DNA of 18,084 nucleotides, taken from the NCBI GenBank assembly GCA_035527995.1, contig DATKZJ010000109.1, positions 1 through 18,084 on the forward strand, given 5' to 3'. Shown here in pieces: positions 6,987-14,574 of this stretch. Under the pieces are notes generated by a model. It searched no databases. It saw only the letters and a list, made by a program, of their open reading frames with translations, and was not told the origin of the DNA. Origin of the DNA: JAFGTF01 sp035527995 (lineage in GTDB: Bacteria > Spirochaetota > B62-G9 > DRHN01). Every line of letters begins with the position of its first letter. Positions within the stretch are counted from its first letter, which is position 1. A program made the position numbers and the translations under genes.

Positions 6987-7015
6987 TTGACATACGCGTG
7001 TCTATCCGTTATTCT
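6987..7015 (+). promoter_or_regulatory. Sigma70-type promoter of the GT32 gene
   Basis: A perfect TTGACA (6987-6992), a 17-nt spacer and TATTCT (7010-7015; 4 of 6). The predicted start near 7022 gives a leader of about 27 nt that contains AAGGAG. Confidence 0.65.
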
Positions 7016-7048
7016 TAATCGAGAGCACTTCTGTAAGGAGCAGTCGAT

Positions 7049-7912
7049 ATGTCCATCCTGTTTATCATTTTCGCTGCAGTCTGCTGTATAGCTGTCCTGA
7101 TATCGGCTGTTGCTCTCTTCCGGCTCGGCAGAAAGAGAAAGGTCCAGAAACGGTACGGCGCGGCTTCGAGGCTTTCCGGCGGGGTACAGGATGTTCGGCA
7201 TGAGATACCGGGGTTGTTGCACAGGATATGGATCGGGCCGAGGGTGTTTCCTCCTTTCAAGGACCTGGACTGGATCGAGTCTTTTGACGAAGAGAACAGC
7301 GATTTCACACCGCTCGTATGGAGGGACGCGGATGTAAGGAGGCTCATAGAGGAGAAGTATCCGGAGTATGAGGCACAATACTCCGGATACAGGCTCAACA
7401 TCCAGAGAGCCGATCTCGCACGCTACCTCGTGCTCTACGAGTACGGCGGAATGTACGCCGATCTCGACATGTCTGCGGTACGGCCGGTCCGCGAGCTGCT
7501 TGAGAATTTTCCAAAAAAAGGTTTTTTCTCGTTTGTGGAGATCGTCCTTTCGGAAACGAGGGCACGCGAGATAGGGGAGGGGGAGCCTATCAGGAAAGAA
7601 GGGCACCGCAGGGGATGGAACGAGATACCAGAGGACCAGGAGAGAATAGCGAGCTATTCCTTTCTCTGCGCCCCAGGGCATCCGGTAATGCTTGAGATAC
7701 TGAAAGAGGCGGGGAGACGGGCCGGGTTGACGGTTAAGAGGCAGTATGACGTATATTACACCACAGGCCCCGATCTGTTCACGACGGTTGTCCACAGATG
7801 TATGCACGACGGTTTCGATGTTACGGTGATAGACAAGACTATGGCGGACGAGTTTATGCTTCACCACGGGAGCGCGACCTGGAAGACTTTCATTAATTTC
7901 GGGTTTCATTAA
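7049..7912 (+). CDS. Family 32 glycosyltransferase (DXD sugar-binding, membrane-anchored)
   Basis: A 287-residue protein with an N-terminal membrane helix (about 2-24, followed by RLGRKRK), which would leave the catalytic part in the cytoplasm. HRIWIG at 58-63 and ADLARYLVLYEYGGMYADLD at 121-140 are diagnostic of the Gly_transf_sug/Och1-like GT32 family. D138 and D140 form the metal-binding DXD. Bacterial members transfer hexoses during capsule or O-antigen synthesis. ATG 7049 has AAGGAG 8 nt before it. The gene starts a plus-strand pair with the GT at 7937, only 24 nt downstream. Donor and acceptor unknown. Confidence 0.92.
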   Translation: MSILFIIFAAVCCIAVLISAVALFRLGRKRKVQKRYGAASRLSGGVQDVRHEIPGLLHRIWIGPRVFPPFKDLDWIESFDEENSDFTPLVWRDADVRRLIEEKYPEYEAQYSGYRLNIQRADLARYLVLYEYGGMYADLDMSAVRPVRELLENFPKKGFFSFVEIVLSETRAREIGEGEPIRKEGHRRGWNEIPEDQERIASYSFLCAPGHPVMLEILKEAGRRAGLTVKRQYDVYYTTGPDLFTTVVHRCMHDGFDVTVIDKTMADEFMLHHGSATWKTFINFGFH

Positions 7913-7936
7913 CAGTACTTTAAACAACGGCAAACA

Positions 7937-8665
7937 ATGCGAATAATAGTATCGTTAACCACTATCCCGGACAGGATCGGGAACATAGAACGAACCCTGA
8001 ATTCCATTTTGAACCAGAGTGTCAGGCCGGACATCATATCTCTCAATATCCCCGAGGTCTGCAGGCGCAGTCCCAAGAAGGGGTATGAGATACCGGAGAA
8101 TGTTCAAAAGATACCCTCTGTCCGGATAGTAAGGACACCCTACGATCACGGTTCCTCCATGAAGCTGCTTCCAGTGCTCGATTATGAAAAGGGCCCTGAA
8201 AGCATTATAATAACGATCGACGACGACCACGAGTACGAGGGCCGGTTCATAGAGACCCTCCTGGGATATGAACAGCGCTATCCCGACTGCGCCCTCGGGT
8301 TCAACGGGTGGCTGGTGCGGCCGCTCATCGAGGAAAACAGATACGAGTTCATAGAAGAGTATCTCGAAAAACCCGTACAGGCCGATGTACTCGAGGGGTA
8401 CAGGGGAGTGCTCTATAAGAAGAGGTTCTTCGATCGCTCGATATTTGATTATCGCGGTTTCCCGGAGGTTTCACACAAGGTGGATGATGTCTGGATATCG
8501 GCGCATCTCGCGAAAAGAGGGGTCGGCAGGCTCGTTCTGCCCGGCGTTTACTCCAGGGAGTTCGAGCTTCCCCGGGGGCTTCACAAATCCCTGAGTTTTA
8601 AACGCTACAACCGGATAATGGCAAAGGAGTTCGATAAAAGGGGTTTTTGGAAAAAGCGGTCGTGA
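7937..8665 (+). CDS. GT-A-type glycosyltransferase with DDD motif
   Basis: A 242-residue protein beginning MRIIVSLTTIPDRIGNIERT, a start typical of a group of small bacterial polysaccharide transferases distantly related to GT2. SSMKLLPVL at about 73-81 is followed by IITIDDDHEY at about 91-100, where D95-D97 would bind metal and nucleotide sugar. VDDVWISAHLAKRG at about 182-195 looks like the ED-type catalytic-base region. No membrane helix is visible. It is probably co-transcribed with the GT32 gene 24 nt upstream, but its own ATG has no clear SD. It ends before a convergent gene, with a hairpin between them. Specific linkage unknown. Confidence 0.8.
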   Translation: MRIIVSLTTIPDRIGNIERTLNSILNQSVRPDIISLNIPEVCRRSPKKGYEIPENVQKIPSVRIVRTPYDHGSSMKLLPVLDYEKGPESIIITIDDDHEYEGRFIETLLGYEQRYPDCALGFNGWLVRPLIEENRYEFIEEYLEKPVQADVLEGYRGVLYKKRFFDRSIFDYRGFPEVSHKVDDVWISAHLAKRGVGRLVLPGVYSREFELPRGLHKSLSFKRYNRIMAKEFDKRGFWKKRS

Positions 8666-8689
8666 TCGTTACCCGTGTCTTCGGAAAGA

Positions 8690-8711
8690 ATGCATCAGTA
8701 TGCCGATGCAT
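8690..8711. terminator. Hairpin between convergent genes
   Basis: ATGCATC, an 8-nt loop, then GATGCAT give a perfect 7-bp stem in the 59-bp gap between the GT gene and the fusion gene. No T-run follows on either strand. A bidirectional barrier is possible but unproven. Confidence 0.35.
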
Positions 8712-8724
8712 GGGGGGCGGGCAG

Positions 8725-10644
8725 TCAGCCGTCTCTGAATTTCAGAAGTGTTTTCAAATAGCTCTCCGGCATACCGGTATCAAATCTGTCCCCCTTGATC
8801 ACATATCCGGTCAGTCCCTCCTCCTGTCGCAACCTGTCGAGACATGAAGTGAGCTGAAACTCTCCCTTCTCCCGAAAGTTGTGCCTGATGTTTTCTTCGA
8901 TGTATTCGAAAATCTTGGGGGTCAGTACATACTGGCCGAAGAGGGTGAGATAGAGGTCCTCATCCATCCCGTTGACGTGAAGATGTTCTTTCGCATACTC
9001 GAGCTCCGGTTTTTCATGCACCTCTGTTGCAGTAAGTATCGAACCCTCCTCTTCCCAAACTCCGGTCACGCATCCGAAGTGACCTATCTCTTTCTCATTT
9101 GTAACCTTCAATCCAACTACGCTTTGTCCCACTCTTTCATATATCTCCAAAAGCTGCGCCGCGCACCGGATGTCATTTTCAGATAAAAAGAGATGGTCAC
9201 CCAGCATCAGTATAAAAGGTTCATCTCCCACCCATTCCCGTGCGCAGTACACCGCATGACCGAATCCCTCCTGCACCTGCTGTGTTACGAACGATACACG
9301 GGTACCGAGATCGAGTATGTAGTCGCTGTATCGCTGATTCTGTTTTGTCAGCTTCTTGAAGTTCTCCGAACGCGGGGGAACGCAGAAAAACTCCTCGAAT
9401 ATGGAAAGGTCTTCCTTCTGAACGATGATGCCGATCCTCTCAATGCCCGACAGCACTGCTTCCTCCACCACGGACATAATAACGGGTTTCGCCCGTCCGT
9501 CATAATCGATGATGGGAAAAAGCTCCTTCTTCACAACCTTCGATGCCGGAAAAAGCCTTGTGCCGAAACCTGCCGCCGGGATCACCGCCTTACGAACCTT
9601 CTGCTGGGAGCTTATTACGAGAGGCAGGCAGGCCATTCCGAGATCCCGCTCTATTATTTCCATAGCTTTTTCCTGGCTGTCCATGTCCTTTGCAATGAGC
9701 TGCGCCGATCCGTCTCCCTGTGACCCGACTCCTTTTCCGCCCCATATGTACGGCTTTATCTTTTCATGGCTCAGTAGTTTGTGAAGGACCGGCGCCGCCA
9801 GCTCCTCGGGATATATCGGCCCAACACACCTGTCAAATTCGGCCTGGGCCCTGTTCATCAATTCACCGACCCTACGGGCATCACCTCTCTCCAGCAGATC
9901 TTTTGCGGCATGCACGATCTCACGGTTTATGGGTCCGAGGTACTCCTGCGTCTTCTTATGCATCTCGTTATCTGCAAAGGGAAACGCCCTGTTGACCATG
10001 GCCATCTGCTTCTTCGTGTCCTTCCCTGCCCGGAGGTCTACGATGATGAGGTATAGGTCCTCGGCCACTCTCAATTCATCTGTATCTATGCGATCGCCGT
10101 CGAATGTCATCATGATCGGACGGTTGCCGTATGCGCATCCCTGATCCATTCTGCCGCATCGCGACGGTGTGGTGATCTCTCCGAGATAGGCATACTCCAT
10201 CTCTCCGCGGATCGTCAGCTTCAGGTCATACAGCCGGTTAAAGGCACGTGCAACGAGGACGCATATTGCGGCGCTGGAGGAAAGCCCCTTCTTTATGGGG
10301 AGGTCCGTAAGATCATTGTCTATTTCCAACCCCCTGACCCGGTAGTGGCTCACTATCTGGTATGCAACTCCCGCTGCATAGCTAAAGAATCCTCCTTTCT
10401 GCGCTTCCGCGAGGAGGAGCTCTGGCTTCATCGGTATCTCGAAAGAGCTCCGCCGACCGCCGCCCAGTGAAGAGTGTAGGATCAGCATTGAGGGATGCGG
10501 CTTCACCTCTGCATGTATTCCCTGATTTGTTCCTGTTATCAGGGTGTATCCCATCTCTATATCCGCGTTGATTCGTCGGTATCCGCCTGCCAGGTCACTG
10601 TACTCACCGAACAGGCATATGCGTCCCGGTACGAATAGTCTCAT
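8725..10644 (-). CDS. Bifunctional GHMP sugar kinase / UTP-sugar-1-phosphate uridylyltransferase fusion
   Basis: A 639-residue protein with two complete enzymes. Residues 1-345 form a GHMP kinase of galactokinase-like type: PGRICLFGEYSD at 6-17, the ATP loop LPIKKGLSSSAA at 115-126, CGRMDQG at 163-169 (D167 as likely catalytic base) and GGKGVGSQGDG at 302-312. Residues 350-639 form a GalU-like nucleotidyltransferase: KAVIPAAGFGTRLFPASK at 352-369, KELFPI at 373-378, LGDHLF at 481-486 and HEKPE at 543-547. Likely role: free sugar to sugar-1-phosphate to UDP-sugar in one polypeptide in the cytoplasm, a salvage route feeding the nearby GTs. The domain order is the reverse of the fucokinase/GDP-fucose pyrophosphorylase Fkp. 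The sugar is not readable. ATG 10644 has GGAGG very close (2 nt). Confidence 0.88.
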   Translation of the reverse strand: MRLFVPGRICLFGEYSDLAGGYRRINADIEMGYTLITGTNQGIHAEVKPHPSMLILHSSLGGGRRSSFEIPMKPELLLAEAQKGGFFSYAAGVAYQIVSHYRVRGLEIDNDLTDLPIKKGLSSSAAICVLVARAFNRLYDLKLTIRGEMEYAYLGEITTPSRCGRMDQGCAYGNRPIMMTFDGDRIDTDELRVAEDLYLIIVDLRAGKDTKKQMAMVNRAFPFADNEMHKKTQEYLGPINREIVHAAKDLLERGDARRVGELMNRAQAEFDRCVGPIYPEELAAPVLHKLLSHEKIKPYIWGGKGVGSQGDGSAQLIAKDMDSQEKAMEIIERDLGMACLPLVISSQQKVRKAVIPAAGFGTRLFPASKVVKKELFPIIDYDGRAKPVIMSVVEEAVLSGIERIGIIVQKEDLSIFEEFFCVPPRSENFKKLTKQNQRYSDYILDLGTRVSFVTQQVQEGFGHAVYCAREWVGDEPFILMLGDHLFLSENDIRCAAQLLEIYERVGQSVVGLKVTNEKEIGHFGCVTGVWEEEGSILTATEVHEKPELEYAKEHLHVNGMDEDLYLTLFGQYVLTPKIFEYIEENIRHNFREKGEFQLTSCLDRLRQEEGLTGYVIKGDRFDTGMPESYLKTLLKFRDG

Positions 10645-10696
10645 GTCCTCTCCGCTCGCCGGTTGTATTTTTTGAAGCTTCGTTTCTGTTTTTTTT

Positions 10697-10725
10697 AATA
10701 TAACAAGCAGTTAACGCTTTTTAAA
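10697..10725 (-). promoter_or_regulatory. Weak candidate promoter of the kinase-uridylyltransferase gene
   Basis: Minus-strand TTTAAA, 17-nt spacer, TATATT (10702-10697), about 50 nt before the start codon. The -10 is good and the -35 poor, in AT-rich sequence where such matches are common. Confidence 0.3.
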
Positions 10726-10949
10726 AATGATTTCTGTTTACACCGGTTTTAAAAAGGTGCAAAAACGTCAAGGCCTCCTCAAAGTCCTTGTGATGAAGGC
10801 CCGTTGGGTAATAACGGCTGCTTCATGCTTCTTGTCATCAGGTGCTTAGAATTCTACCGTAAGGGGCCCGATAAGTCAACGCTAATGGGCCTGCCGACCA
10901 TAGGTCTGTTCGGTCGTGTATACGGCAGAACCCGGGGCGCCTATTTTTC

Positions 10950-10978
10950 TTGATATGGGCTCATTTTCTCATTATTGT
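10950..10978 (+). promoter_or_regulatory. Candidate promoter of the 11099 gene
   Basis: TTGATA (10950-10955; 5 of 6), 17-nt spacer, TATTGT (10973-10978; 4 of 6). It would give a leader of roughly 110 nt before the SD-supported ATG at 11099. Confidence 0.4.
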
Positions 10979-11098
10979 TCAGCAAGCCATAAAATTAGAC
11001 GATACTGGACTTTCACTGCCCCGGTATGGGGGCTCTGGGAGTGTCTGGGGGTGTCGGATCACCGAAGTTCAGATCGATCGTTGCGGCGGAGGGTTTTT

Positions 11099-11869
11099 AT
11101 GCCTGAACTATATGTCTATTACAGGATCAGTGATACTCCGGCTTACAACGTGAAAAGCAAGGCCCCCTATGTGAGCAACGAGAACTGCCTCGTCAACTTT
11201 TTTAACAATTTCCGTCCGGACAACCTGCACATAATAGCAGACTCCGTGAACGACCGGACGGCTTCGTTCTTGAAGAGTATAGGGGAAACCCATAGGTTTT
11301 CTTTGGATCATGTGCATAACAGAAGCGGCTCTATGACGTTCTCCTATACGTTTCAGCTTGCTCTGCGGCACAAGGACGAGGATATAGTATATTTTGTTGA
11401 AGATGATTTTCTGCACCTCCCTGGGTCTAAAGAGATTCTGCTGGAGGCTTTTCGTGAAACGAAAACCGATTATGTCACGCTTTACGATCATCCAGACAAG
11501 TATATCGACAGGAAGGCAGGCGGCCCCAATCCGTTCGTGAAGCAGGGCGGTGAACCGACGCGGGTTATTACGACGACCTCGACTCACTGGAAGACTACGA
11601 ACTCTACGGTTCTGACGTTTGCCTCGAGGGTAAAGACCCTGAAGGCCGATGAAAGGGAGTGGAAGAGGTGCGTTTCGACGAAGGTGCCCAATGATTTTCT
11701 GGTCTTTACAAGATTGAACAAATCGCGCTTCTTCTATAGAGTTTTCAAAAAAAGAAGGACGCTCATCCATCCTGTTCCGGGACGTGCAACACACGGGGAA
11801 GTCGCTTTTTTAACGCCGTTCGTGGACTGGGAGTCGGTAGCCGCCGGGGGCGAGAATCGGATTCGATGA
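11099..11869 (+). CDS. Putative GT-A-fold glycosyltransferase with EDD motif
   Basis: 256 residues from ATG 11099, chosen because GGAGGG stands 5 nt before it. The open frame extends back to 10916, but that part has no SD and no protein-like character. Visible features: MPELYVYYRISD start, a strand with NLHIIADSVND, then a long helix and DIVYFVEDDFLHLPGS. E101-D103 in the latter occupies the place of the metal-binding DXD of GT-A enzymes. A basic stretch (FKKRRTLIHPVPGRATHGE) and TPFVDW lie near the C-terminus. No membrane helix. I do not recognise a numbered CAZy family with certainty. The glycan neighbourhood and the VEDDF strand support a nucleotide-sugar enzyme. Confidence 0.7.
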   Translation: MPELYVYYRISDTPAYNVKSKAPYVSNENCLVNFFNNFRPDNLHIIADSVNDRTASFLKSIGETHRFSLDHVHNRSGSMTFSYTFQLALRHKDEDIVYFVEDDFLHLPGSKEILLEAFRETKTDYVTLYDHPDKYIDRKAGGPNPFVKQGGEPTRVITTTSTHWKTTNSTVLTFASRVKTLKADEREWKRCVSTKVPNDFLVFTRLNKSRFFYRVFKKRRTLIHPVPGRATHGEVAFLTPFVDWESVAAGGENRIR

Positions 11870-12105
11870 AGACTGGCATCGCAGCATGGGTATAACCTGA
11901 TTTCGTTATATTGAGTTACTTAAGGCGAAATTCTTAGGCTGCCGTATTAGCTGTAGCGGATGCTGAAGGGTTCGGATTTTTTTTGAAAGAGGTTACCGTC
12001 GTGACCTAAACCTTCTTGTCGACAGACCCCGCACACATGTTTTTCTTACGGCCGTCTACAGGATCGACATTCCCTAAGGGTTGCGGCTGGAAAATAATAA
12101 AATCG

Positions 12106-12120
12106 TGAGGTCGAACCTCA
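12106..12120 (+). promoter_or_regulatory. Perfect hairpin just before the DUF5672 ribosome-binding site
   Basis: TGAGGT-CGA-ACCTCA, a 6-bp stem with a 3-nt loop, ends 3 nt before GGAGGG and 12 nt before the ATG. It could mask or present the SD, or be a small operator. Confidence 0.35.
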
Positions 12121-12132
12121 AATGGAGGGCTG

Positions 12133-12957
12133 ATGCCCGGGCGAAACGCGCCTTATCTCGTAAGAAAAGGCTTGGTAAAGAAAAAGGGTATAGCCAGGAT
12201 CCTCGGCAGCTCCTTCATCCTGCCGACCAACAGGGAGAAGAAGTGGGAGGCCTTTGTACAGCTTACAGACCGTCTGCTGCCGCAGCCGAGCCGAAAGATA
12301 CGATATCCATCCGATAGATGCGCGGTGATTGTTGAGCTCAGGAGGCATCCCCACCTCTCCTATATTCTCAGAAACATAGTATACTTCCTTGATGAATCCT
12401 GGGGGCTCCATATATTCCACGGTTCGGACAATGAGGGGTTTGTGAAGGAGATCGTGCGCGGCTGGGGGGATGTGCGTCTCACCAATCTTCAGAGGAAGAA
12501 CTTCACGAAAGAGGATTACAGCCTCCTTCTGACCTCGGCCGAGTTCTGGCTCGGGATCGAGTCGGAGCATGTTCTGCTGTTTCAGACAGACTCCATCCTG
12601 CGGAGAAGGGGAATAGAACGGTTTTTCGGCTACGACTACGTCGGGGCCCCATGGAAGTCCGAGGATTCCCCTCCTGTCGGAGGAAACGGAGGTTTCTCCC
12701 TCAGGAGACGCAGCGCCATGCTCAAGATCCTGCAGCATGATCGCGGCGACATCCCCAGGGTGCCCGAGGACATCTATTTCTGTACTAAACTCGCAGAGGG
12801 CGGTTTCAATGTTGCGCCGAAAGATGTGGCCCTGGAGTTCAGCGTCGAAGAGCTTTTTCACCCGGACCCTCTCGGCACCCACATACCGCGGCAGTTGTGC
12901 AACTCGAAACAGATAAACAGGATCCTTCTCGGTGTCCGATACGGACCTGAGGGGTGA
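12133..12957 (+). CDS. DUF5672 family protein, putative polysaccharide glycosyltransferase
   Basis: A 274-residue protein carrying the DUF5672 pattern. YILRNIVYFLDESWGLHIFH (about 77-96) is the N-terminal helix and strand. LTNL and NFTKEDYSLLLTSAEFW follow, then LLFQTDSIL at about 148-156 (metal-binding-like TDS), YDYVGAPW at about 167-174, GGNGGFSLR at about 183-191 and EDIYFCTKL at about 212-220. This order (QTD, YIGAPW, GNGGFSLR, ED) is shared with GT-A enzymes that use a glycine-rich acceptor loop and an acidic catalytic base. DUF5672 genes are usually found in polysaccharide clusters. ATG 12133 has GGAGGG about 3 nt away, and a hairpin precedes it. Function beyond GT-like is unproven. 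Confidence 0.82.
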   Translation: MPGRNAPYLVRKGLVKKKGIARILGSSFILPTNREKKWEAFVQLTDRLLPQPSRKIRYPSDRCAVIVELRRHPHLSYILRNIVYFLDESWGLHIFHGSDNEGFVKEIVRGWGDVRLTNLQRKNFTKEDYSLLLTSAEFWLGIESEHVLLFQTDSILRRRGIERFFGYDYVGAPWKSEDSPPVGGNGGFSLRRRSAMLKILQHDRGDIPRVPEDIYFCTKLAEGGFNVAPKDVALEFSVEELFHPDPLGTHIPRQLCNSKQINRILLGVRYGPEG

Positions 12958-12994
12958 CCCCACGCGTGCTGCACTCTCAGGAAGATGTTTTAAG

Positions 12995-13023
12995 TTGAAT
13001 TCCCCGCGATTAATTTATATCTT
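12995..13023 (+). promoter_or_regulatory. Candidate promoter of the cyclase gene
   Basis: TTGAAT (12995-13000), 17-nt spacer, TATCTT (13018-13023). The predicted start near 13030 leaves only about 20 nt of leader. This supports separate transcription from the glycan genes. Confidence 0.45.
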
Positions 13024-13050
13024 AACAATGTACAGAAGACAGATTACGGC

Positions 13051-14088
13051 ATGGAAAAGAAACTAGACAAACCGGAGATCACTCACAGGCTCATCGAGCT
13101 GCTCGGTGATAATTTCAGTTATGAGGAAATCATTATTATTGGGAGGCGGTTCCACCCGGATTTCGAAATAAAGACGGCTGAGAACCAATACGGGAGACTC
13201 CGGCTTCCTCCGCATGCCGCATCGGAGCACCTTGTCAATTCCCTCAGAAATTCAGGCGAAATCTCCGAACTACTTCGTTTTCTCATAGACCTGGACTGCC
13301 ACTCTCTCAACGGGAGGGAGATACGGTTCTGCGGTCTCGAGGACCTTCTCGTTGTAATGAGGCAGTTCGGTATCGGATACGATCTTAAAAAACGGGAGTT
13401 TTTTCTCGTTTCCGAGCGCGAGTGCGCCCCGAAATGGGAGGAATGCCTGCAGGAGAACAAGGAGTATGACTTCGCATACGTGAGCGTCGATATAGTAAAG
13501 AGCAGCGAAATGGCCCTCCATGAAGACATAAAGCTCGTGGAACGCACTGTCAACGCTCTTTTCGATATGATCAGGATATCTGCGATCCAGTACGGCGGAT
13601 CGATATGGTCATGGCAGGGTGACGGGGGCATAATCGCATTCTGGGGACCTCAATTCGCAACCTTTAGTGTCTATTTCAGTATGGAGGCCCTGGGTCTTCT
13701 CCCGCTCTTCAACCTCAAGGAGAACGCTTTTAAAAATGACGTGACCCTGCGGTTCGGCGTGGACAGCGGGAAAACGCTCTATAGAAATGACAAGGGCAAT
13801 ATCATATCCCCGAACATCAACTTTGCGGCCCATCTCGAGAAGAAGTGCACTGAAATCAATTCGATAACAATCTCGGACCGGGTGTACGACGAGCTCAACG
13901 AGAAGCAGCGGACCTACTTCCGCGAGAGCGGCGAGCTCGAAAACAGGAACTATTTCTCCTTTTCGCCGACCAACTTCTACTCCTCCTCCGCGAAAGCAGA
14001 CGAGATAGGCAAGCATCATGACAGGTCCGCTGTTCCAAAAGACGCAGGAGATGACAACGAAAGGCCGAAGAGAAAGCGGTTTTTTTAA
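13051..14088 (+). CDS. Class III nucleotidyl cyclase-like protein with N-terminal helical, EAD-like domain
   Basis: 345 residues in three parts. Residues 1-100 are helical with a death-like/effector-associated-domain pattern (LIELLGDNFSYEEIIIIGRR, then SEHLVNSLRNSGEISELLRF at about 58-77). Residues 138-300 match a class III cyclase: VSVDIVKSSE with metal ligand D147, GGSIWSWQGDGGIIAFWG (182-199) with D191, VTLRFGVDSGKTLYR at 231-245 and NINFAAHLEKK at 255-265 with N257. Two canonical residues differ: the substrate-defining Lys is W186, and the transition-state Arg is H261. The last 40 residues are charged and look disordered. No membrane helix or receiver domain. The SD is weak. Either the substrate is unusual or activity is reduced. 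The EAD assignment is by pattern only. No obvious cyclic-nucleotide effector lies in the window. Confidence 0.82.
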   Translation: MEKKLDKPEITHRLIELLGDNFSYEEIIIIGRRFHPDFEIKTAENQYGRLRLPPHAASEHLVNSLRNSGEISELLRFLIDLDCHSLNGREIRFCGLEDLLVVMRQFGIGYDLKKREFFLVSERECAPKWEECLQENKEYDFAYVSVDIVKSSEMALHEDIKLVERTVNALFDMIRISAIQYGGSIWSWQGDGGIIAFWGPQFATFSVYFSMEALGLLPLFNLKENAFKNDVTLRFGVDSGKTLYRNDKGNIISPNINFAAHLEKKCTEINSITISDRVYDELNEKQRTYFRESGELENRNYFSFSPTNFYSSSAKADEIGKHHDRSAVPKDAGDDNERPKRKRFF

Positions 14089-14092
14089 ACCG
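14077..14092 (+). terminator. Hairpin over the cyclase stop codon
   Basis: CGGTTT-TTTT-AAACCG, a 6-bp stem whose loop and descending arm include the TAA stop. A second hairpin, GATTGC-TGAT-GCAATC, follows at 14115-14130. Neither is followed by a long T-run, so termination is tentative. Confidence 0.35.
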
Positions 14093-14214
14093 TGTCTAAT
14101 GCGGTTTTCTCATAGATTGCTGATGCAATCAGATTGCATAACAAGGGGTTTAAATGATGACTTGCCAGAATTTTATAATCTTATGAAAAAATAAAGTTTA
14201 CGGTGAAAAAAGCG

Positions 14215-14502
14215 CTAATAATCCTCGATGATGTGGTGGGTGTCCTCGAGAAGGCCTGGGAAGCTGTCGTCTATGAAGTTGACGATCTTACTGTTGATGC
14301 TTTCCAGGAGTGTCTTGTCGTTTGAGACATAACAGATGCCGAGCACTGCGGTCTGCAGCGAATTCTGGGCGTCCACCTCCGCGATCGATGCCCTGAACTT
14401 TCTCCATACTCGATCCTTGATCGCCTTTACCACACTCCGTTTTTCTTTCAAAGACCTCGAGTATGGTACGCTGACAACTACCCTCATTACGAGTATTTTC
14501 AT
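14215..14502 (-). CDS. ylxP: DUF503 / YlxP-like protein
   Basis: A 95-residue protein of the DUF503 family, at normal length. The signature is SRSLKEKRSVVKAIKDRVWR (about 15-34), followed by FRASIAEVDAQN and AVLGICYVSND, ending in a helix and DTHHIIEDY. Bacterial members are often encoded near nusA, infB and rbfA. YlxP-type proteins have been linked to ribosome maturation, but the biochemical role is not settled. Here it stands away from those genes, behind a broken phosphatase gene on the same strand (72-bp gap). ATG 14502 has a GGA about 10 nt upstream. It ends TAG followed by CGCTTTTTT, a T-run without a strong stem. Confidence 0.9.
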   Translation of the reverse strand: MKILVMRVVVSVPYSRSLKEKRSVVKAIKDRVWRKFRASIAEVDAQNSLQTAVLGICYVSNDKTLLESINSKIVNFIDDSFPGLLEDTHHIIEDY

Positions 14503-14533
14503 GACTGTAATTCCGCTTTTTGTACGTCTTTAG

Positions 14534-14557
14534 AAAAGTCCTGCGGGTCGGGCTTTT
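14534..14557 (-). terminator. Hairpin between the phosphatase and ylxP-like genes
   Basis: On the minus strand AAAAGCCC, an 8-nt loop and GGACTTTT pair over 8 positions (one G-U), the last four bases being T. It could end the phosphatase transcript or act as an attenuator before the ylxP-like gene. Confidence 0.4.
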
Positions 14558-14574
14558 AAGCAAACGGTTTTTTG

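Larger units (their letters stand above)
10645..11098. other. Divergent intergenic region of 454 bp
   Basis: It lies between the minus-strand fusion gene and the plus-strand GT-like gene. It holds T-rich stretches (T8 at 10689-10696) and promoter-like pairs for both directions. A 33-codon open stretch on the minus strand (10721-10822) has no start or SD. An ORF in frame with the next gene opens at GTG 10916, but its first 61 codons look non-coding. I see no further gene. Confidence 0.55.

Noticed and set aside
6875..7933. A 352-codon minus-strand ORF opposite the GT32 gene
   Set aside because: It is the shadow of the GT32 gene, whose motifs (HRIWIG, YADLD) and SD are clear. The antisense translation shows no family pattern.
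10721..10822. A 33-codon minus-strand open stretch (SSRYYPTGLHHKDFEEALTF...) that resembles part of a small helical protein such as a HEPN-type domain
   Set aside because: It has no start codon or SD, begins right after a stop, and the resemblance is too short to support a relic call.
10916..11098. Upstream extension of the GT-like gene to GTG 10916 (61 extra codons)
   Set aside because: No SD, unnatural residue make-up, and a strong GGAGGG at ATG 11099.
12118..12963. A 281-codon minus-strand ORF opposite the DUF5672 gene
   Set aside because: The sense strand has the DUF5672 motifs and an SD; the antisense frame is a by-product of codon use.
14115..14130. GATTGC-TGAT-GCAATC hairpin as an intrinsic terminator of the cyclase gene
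   Set aside because: The stem is perfect but no T-run follows; kept only as a note with the hairpin at 14077-14092.
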